Shown here in pieces: positions 60,729 through 64,000 of a stretch of 64,000 nt of DNA. Numbering within the stretch: the first letter of the stretch is position 1; each line of letters begins with the position of its first letter. Under the pieces are notes generated by a model. It made no database searches, was not told the DNA's origin, and saw only the letters and a list, made by a program, of their open reading frames with translations. This stretch comes from an uncultured Lachnospiraceae bacterium (GTDB lineage: Bacteria; Bacillota; Clostridia; Lachnospirales; Lachnospiraceae): contig CAJUHH010000001.1 of NCBI GenBank assembly GCA_910585965.1, positions 248,001 through 312,000 on the forward strand, given 5' to 3'. The translations under genes and the position numbers were made by a program.

Positions 60729-61562
60729 TCAAGGCCGATACGCTTTCAAATATCCCTTTAACTCCGTTTCTATTTCATGAAAAGCAGTATCTGATGCCTG
60801 TTTTAGTTCCGAAAATGTATACCCTTCATACTCTTTTGTTCTTGGGAAGTTTTCTGCCTGATTCTTTTCATTCCCTGGTTCATCCGCATTCGCCCCTTCT
60901 CCCGGAACCACCTCTTGCCCAGTTTCAGGCAGTTCGGAAGAATTATCATAGTCTTCTGCCGCTTCTCCCAGTCCTTCTGCCGCCGCCTCGCTCTGTTCCG
61001 CTTTCCTCTTCTCCTCTTCCGCAAGCTCCTCCTGGGTAGGCAGACTCTGGTACCGGCCGGAATTGACAAATTTGACATATTCCTTTTCCATTCCCATTAC
61101 CCTTCTGAGAATTTTCTCCATCAGCCCTAATTTTTTTCCTTTCGGAATATTGGGATTATTCATCACCGACTTGGCCTCTGCCAGAAAGCTGCTCATCTTA
61201 TTCATCTTCAGCTTTTCTACGTCTTCCTTTGTCTTGCACGATTCCATCTGCCTTTTATACGCTTCTCTCTCGTTTTTTATCTCCACGTATTCCTTATATT
61301 TTTCCGGGCAGTTCCTTTGCAGATAAGTAATTTCTTCAGGAGTAAGAGTCCCGCCTGACTTTAGCTTCGCATCGATGTCCGACATCTGCCTTCCTTCCCG
61401 CATCTTTTCCAAATCCTCCTTATACTGCTGGATTTGTCTTTCCTGCGGACTCATCTCTGCCTTCAGAGCTTTCCCGCCGTTTTTCTTCTTCTGCTGCCAT
61501 TTGCTGTCCATTTCTGCCAATTTCACAGTATTTCGGATCGAACCGACTATCGGTAACATCAT
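60729..61562 (-). CDS. Coiled-coil cytoplasmic protein, unknown function
   Basis: 277 residues, no TM. The first 180 residues are strongly helical and charged (LEKMREGRQMSDIDAKLKSG, YVEIKNEREAYKRQMESCKT, MEKILRRVMGMEKEYVKFVN); residues about 185-250 are acidic and low-complexity (EAAAEGLGEAAEDYDNSSEL); the end is a short helix. I recognise no family; such proteins are scattered through Lachnospiraceae. Single gene with AGGGAGG before ATG 61562. Confidence 0.8.
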   Translation of the reverse strand: MMLPIVGSIRNTVKLAEMDSKWQQKKKNGGKALKAEMSPQERQIQQYKEDLEKMREGRQMSDIDAKLKSGGTLTPEEITYLQRNCPEKYKEYVEIKNEREAYKRQMESCKTKEDVEKLKMNKMSSFLAEAKSVMNNPNIPKGKKLGLMEKILRRVMGMEKEYVKFVNSGRYQSLPTQEELAEEEKRKAEQSEAAAEGLGEAAEDYDNSSELPETGQEVVPGEGANADEPGNEKNQAENFPRTKEYEGYTFSELKQASDTAFHEIETELKGYLKAYRP

Positions 61563-61587
61563 ATTCTACAACCTCCCTGTTCCCTTA

Positions 61588-61605
61588 CTGCAAATCCATT
61601 TGCAG
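61588..61605. other. 18-bp palindrome in the leader of the coiled-coil gene
   Basis: CTGCAAAT-CC-ATTTGCAG, a perfect dyad of 8-bp arms, 26 nt upstream of ATG 61562. Possible operator; on the minus strand no T run follows, so it is not a terminator. Confidence 0.5.
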
Positions 61606-61695
61606 TTTTGCGTTTTTTGCTATATACAACATAAATACCATATTTTCTGTTATGTATTTATATCGGCAGAATATTAAGAATTATCACCCCTTATA

Positions 61696-63231
61696 TCAGC
61701 TATTATCGCATAATTTTGTAAATACGAACTCTTCGATAAAACGTCTGCTCTCTTCCTTGTCCAAATGCGCAATATTGGCCACTGGTTTTGATGTATGATC
61801 TAAAGAAACAGTTGTAATAATAAAATCATACCGGCTCTCCTCACACAAAGAAAGCTGCTGGGAAGAGCAAATATCTACCACTTTGATCTCCGGCAAATTC
61901 TGCTGTATATCACGATATATTTCCATCTGCATCAGGATTCCTGAATTGGAAACGATCAAAGCCCTTTTTTTCTGTGTAATACGTTCCATAGATAATCCAA
62001 AATGAAACGTAATGGATATCAATTCTTTCTGGTCAGGAACCACCTGGCCGAATTGCTGGTAAAGATTTGAATTTTTGCATATGCTGGAATAAATATCTTC
62101 ATAAGTATCCGGCAAAATAGGAAAAGAATGCTTATAGGAACCAAGATTTTCTTTCAACCGGTAAATAGCGCTTCTTAAATGGTAAACAAGGCCAAAAAAC
62201 AACATTTTATCCCCTGCAAAATTACTTCCCAATTCAACATCGATTGCCTCAATCAAATGCATGGCCAGCATTTCAATATTTTCAGGCATTCGATATTCCC
62301 CGTCAGGCTGATCCAGAAATGTATTATAACTCATCAAATGAATACAGATATAAATACATTCCGATTCCGGCAGTTTGATTGAAAAAGTGGATTCCAGACG
62401 CTTTGCAATAAATAATGCCGTATTCATTTCCAGCTGCGGAAATTCTTCGTTCGGCGGAAGAAATTCTTTTTTTACCTCGCAGCCATGCCGCAGCCGGAAT
62501 ACGCTGATTGTCATATGGGTGACTAATGCGGTAAAAAAGTCGCTTCCCATAAAAAAATCAAATTCTTTTTCCGCATCCTCTATGATCGCGCAGACATTAC
62601 GTATATCTTTTTTATCATAGACTTCTTCTAATTTTTGAAGACTTTCTTTTGAAAGGCGCGAAGTTTGTTTCGACTCATAGACAACCGACTTATTTTTCAG
62701 TTCTTTTAAGTCAAAAAAGCCTGCAATAGCTGCACGCCTGGATATTTCATCGCCAGCAATGCCTATTCCCCGGCGCTGCGTCTTAAATAATTTCAATTTA
62801 TACTGGGCAAGCCAGTTTTCCACCCAATCCAAATCCGATAAAATGACAAAACGGCTCACATAAAACTGATCCGCAAGAAACTGGATCGTCAGCTCTTCTT
62901 TTGAAAACACAAGGCTTCTGAGAATTTCTATACGGCGTTCCACACTTCCTTCCAACATAGTAAAATAACGGCTTTTAATAAGGGATGACAGCTTCTGGCG
63001 TTCGGAAAAATCAGCAGAAATCTGGATCCCATAACCTTGCTTTTTTATAATCTTCACATTTGAGAGATCATGTTCCAAAAGCCAGGAATCCGCCTTGTTC
63101 AAATAATTCTGCACTGACCGTTTTGAAATATTCAATATTTGTGATAAATCATCCAAAGTTACGAATCCATCGCTGTCATTTTTTAAAAGCGTTTCTAATA
63201 TTTTTTGTAAGTTTTCTTCGGAATGCCGCAT
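61696..63231 (-). CDS. PRD-containing BglG-type transcriptional regulator
   Basis: 511 residues. N-terminal HTH domains (VTLDDLSQILNISKRSVQNY and LTIQFLADQFYVSRFVILSD), PRD1 at about 185-285 (DFFTALVTHMTISVFRLRHG), PRD2 at about 290-395 (ESECIYICIHLMSYNTFLDQ), and a C-terminal EIIB-like domain (KKRALIVSNSGILMQMEIYR). In EIIB-like domains a Cys usually sits where Ser is here (ALIVSNSG), and no EIIA domain follows, so PTS input is likely through the PRDs only. No sugar genes adjoin it; targets unknown. Likely in one transcript with the two genes upstream. Confidence 0.9.
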   Translation of the reverse strand: MRHSEENLQKILETLLKNDSDGFVTLDDLSQILNISKRSVQNYLNKADSWLLEHDLSNVKIIKKQGYGIQISADFSERQKLSSLIKSRYFTMLEGSVERRIEILRSLVFSKEELTIQFLADQFYVSRFVILSDLDWVENWLAQYKLKLFKTQRRGIGIAGDEISRRAAIAGFFDLKELKNKSVVYESKQTSRLSKESLQKLEEVYDKKDIRNVCAIIEDAEKEFDFFMGSDFFTALVTHMTISVFRLRHGCEVKKEFLPPNEEFPQLEMNTALFIAKRLESTFSIKLPESECIYICIHLMSYNTFLDQPDGEYRMPENIEMLAMHLIEAIDVELGSNFAGDKMLFFGLVYHLRSAIYRLKENLGSYKHSFPILPDTYEDIYSSICKNSNLYQQFGQVVPDQKELISITFHFGLSMERITQKKRALIVSNSGILMQMEIYRDIQQNLPEIKVVDICSSQQLSLCEESRYDFIITTVSLDHTSKPVANIAHLDKEESRRFIEEFVFTKLCDNS

Positions 63232-63256
63232 TTTTCCACTCTCCTACCAATACGGG

Positions 63257-63508
63257 TCAAGCCCCTGTAACAGAAAAATAAAGTACCTTTCCCCAATCCT
63301 CCCCTTTAATTGCTTTCTTTGCCGCTGCGCATGCAGCATCTGCACATGCCATATCCTCATTTCCATCGGAATTCATGTTTTCCGCCTCAAATTCCAGACC
63401 AATTCCTTTCTTTCCGATAAATGTAAATCTAATCCCATCTAATTCGGAACCATCCAGCAATTCCTTAATTTCATTATTTTTCAATGGTGTCTGTATTGTA
63501 ATTTTCAT
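63257..63508 (-). CDS. Small protein of unknown function
   Basis: 83 residues: MKITIQTPLKNNEIKELLDG, IRFTFIGKKGIGLEFEAENM, ACADAACAAAKKAIKGEDWG. No TM, no signal; a small alpha/beta protein by look, with two Cys in the Ala-rich stretch. I know no family. It sits between the RDD protein gene (3 nt away) and the PRD regulator (25 nt away), probably one operon. Confidence 0.75.
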   Translation of the reverse strand: MKITIQTPLKNNEIKELLDGSELDGIRFTFIGKKGIGLEFEAENMNSDGNEDMACADAACAAAKKAIKGEDWGKVLYFSVTGA

Positions 63509-63511
63509 CTT

Positions 63512-64000
63512 TTACCTCTGCTCCTTTTTTCTATCCACTGTTATTGTTTTTACCGCCATGTCAAACCCCGTATAACATTCTCTATTCGTAAAAATAGTCA
63601 AACAACATATAAGAAAAGGGAAACTCTGGAAAAAGTACAAGGACAACATTTTCAAAAAGCTTCTGACACATAAAAGCAATGCATGCACCGCTTTTTTTCT
63701 TTCCTCACTCCGGGATATTACTTTCAACCGGCACAGTAATTTTCCAACCGTAGAACCGCCAAAAATAAATTGAGATACCACTTCGTAAAAAAATCCAATT
63801 ACAAGCATGATACCATATGCACGGTTAAAAGTGGAAAATACCGCTCCAGTTAATACGGCATCCTGCCCTCCTGCCAATTCGGCAGCATCCATTGCTTCTT
63901 TTACGCTGAAAAAATCCGGTTCCCCAAAAAGGTGAAAAGCGATAAATGAGAGCATCAATACGATAAATGCATCTATGAAAAAAGCGGCTAAACGTCTGCC
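63512..64000 (-). CDS. RDD-family membrane protein, N-terminus cut by window edge
   Basis: The frame is open to the right edge and reads GRRLAAFFIDAFIVLMLSFI, the Arg-Asp-Asp-type TM1 that defines RDD. A second TM (YGIMLVIGFFYEVVSQFIFG) is followed by GGSTVGKLLCRLKVISRS, the family TM2/TM3 loop, and a third (LCVRSFLKMLSLYFFQSFPF). RDD proteins are small membrane proteins, often linked to transport or stress; the role here is unknown. The first codons lie beyond the window. Confidence 0.9.
   Translation of the reverse strand, partial: GRRLAAFFIDAFIVLMLSFIAFHLFGEPDFFSVKEAMDAAELAGGQDAVLTGAVFSTFNRAYGIMLVIGFFYEVVSQFIFGGSTVGKLLCRLKVISRSEERKKAVHALLLCVRSFLKMLSLYFFQSFPFLICCLTIFTNRECYTGFDMAVKTITVDRKKEQR

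Overview
The window reads as the chromosome of a strictly anaerobic, low-to-mid GC Clostridium-group bacterium, most likely a gut Lachnospiraceae. The reasons are the gene families (reverse rubrerythrin, rubredoxin, a PerR-type Fur protein, TSCPD, DUF4358, DUF4474, DUF4173, a VTC/DUF4956/CotH operon, an AAA-ATPase/PD-(D/E)XK protein), the consensus sigma-A promoters and the strong AGGAGG-type ribosome sites. No rRNA, tRNA, CRISPR array, transposase or integrase was recognised. Both window edges cut genes (RluA on the left, an RDD membrane protein on the right). All calls come from reading the sequence; no database search was run.

Layout. 1-1807 (-): an MqsR-like toxin, a zinc-finger/Panacea antitoxin and an overlapping RluA pseudouridine synthase. 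1847-4063 (-): a two-component system. 4158-5256 (+): PerR-like regulator and reverse rubrerythrin with a PerR-box-like site and a clear terminator. 5296-8628: a small XRE regulator diverging from a VTC-DUF4956-CotH operon whose first gene carries a frameshift and no normal start codon. 8654-8984: rubredoxin. 8991-12905 (-): an exported protein, a 2-hydroxyacid dehydrogenase, an HPr-like protein and a hipBA module with an operator. 12957-17973 (-): ABC transporter plus two-component system resembling antimicrobial-peptide sensing modules. 18081-24058 (-): pgi, then a beta-glucoside operon (LicT antiterminator, PTS IIBCA, 6-phospho-beta-glucosidase) with a readable RAT/terminator leader.

24076-28879: a membrane protein, TSCPD protein, MurG, a frameshifted protein with a protease-like Cys motif, a DUF362 ferredoxin-like protein and a HAD phosphatase. 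29081-35384 (+): an MMPL/RND transporter overlapping a 1273-residue surface protein whose domains are arranged almost as a mirror image. 35444-38896: DUF4358 lipoprotein, MBOAT acyltransferase and its DltD/AlgJ-like partner. 38993-42918: AAA/PD-(D/E)XK protein, exonuclease III, DUF3810 protein, the last headed by a 40-bp palindrome. 43170-45581 (+): DUF2975, XRE and DUF4173. 45588-49888 (-): AlbA_2/Schlafen-type regulator and two MATE exporters.

50043-56527 holds the most unusual region. A very AT-rich block (about 51100-54670) carries a secreted protein, a small membrane protein, a BlaI/BlaR1-like pair and a broken small secreted peptide gene. It is bracketed by two copies of a 77-bp repeat: one is the 5' end of a metallophosphoesterase gene at 55634, the other a decayed fragment right after a different metallophosphoesterase gene. 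This looks like an acquired cargo island. 56563-64000 (-): alpha-glucosidase, an ABC exporter pair, a coiled-coil protein, a PRD regulator, a small protein and the partial RDD protein.

The best candidates for something undescribed are the MMPL/GLUG surface-protein pair (29081-35384) and the BlaI/BlaR1 secreted-effector island (51100-54666). Three separate homopolymer-length frameshifts (5814, 26592, 54440) deserve a check against raw reads.
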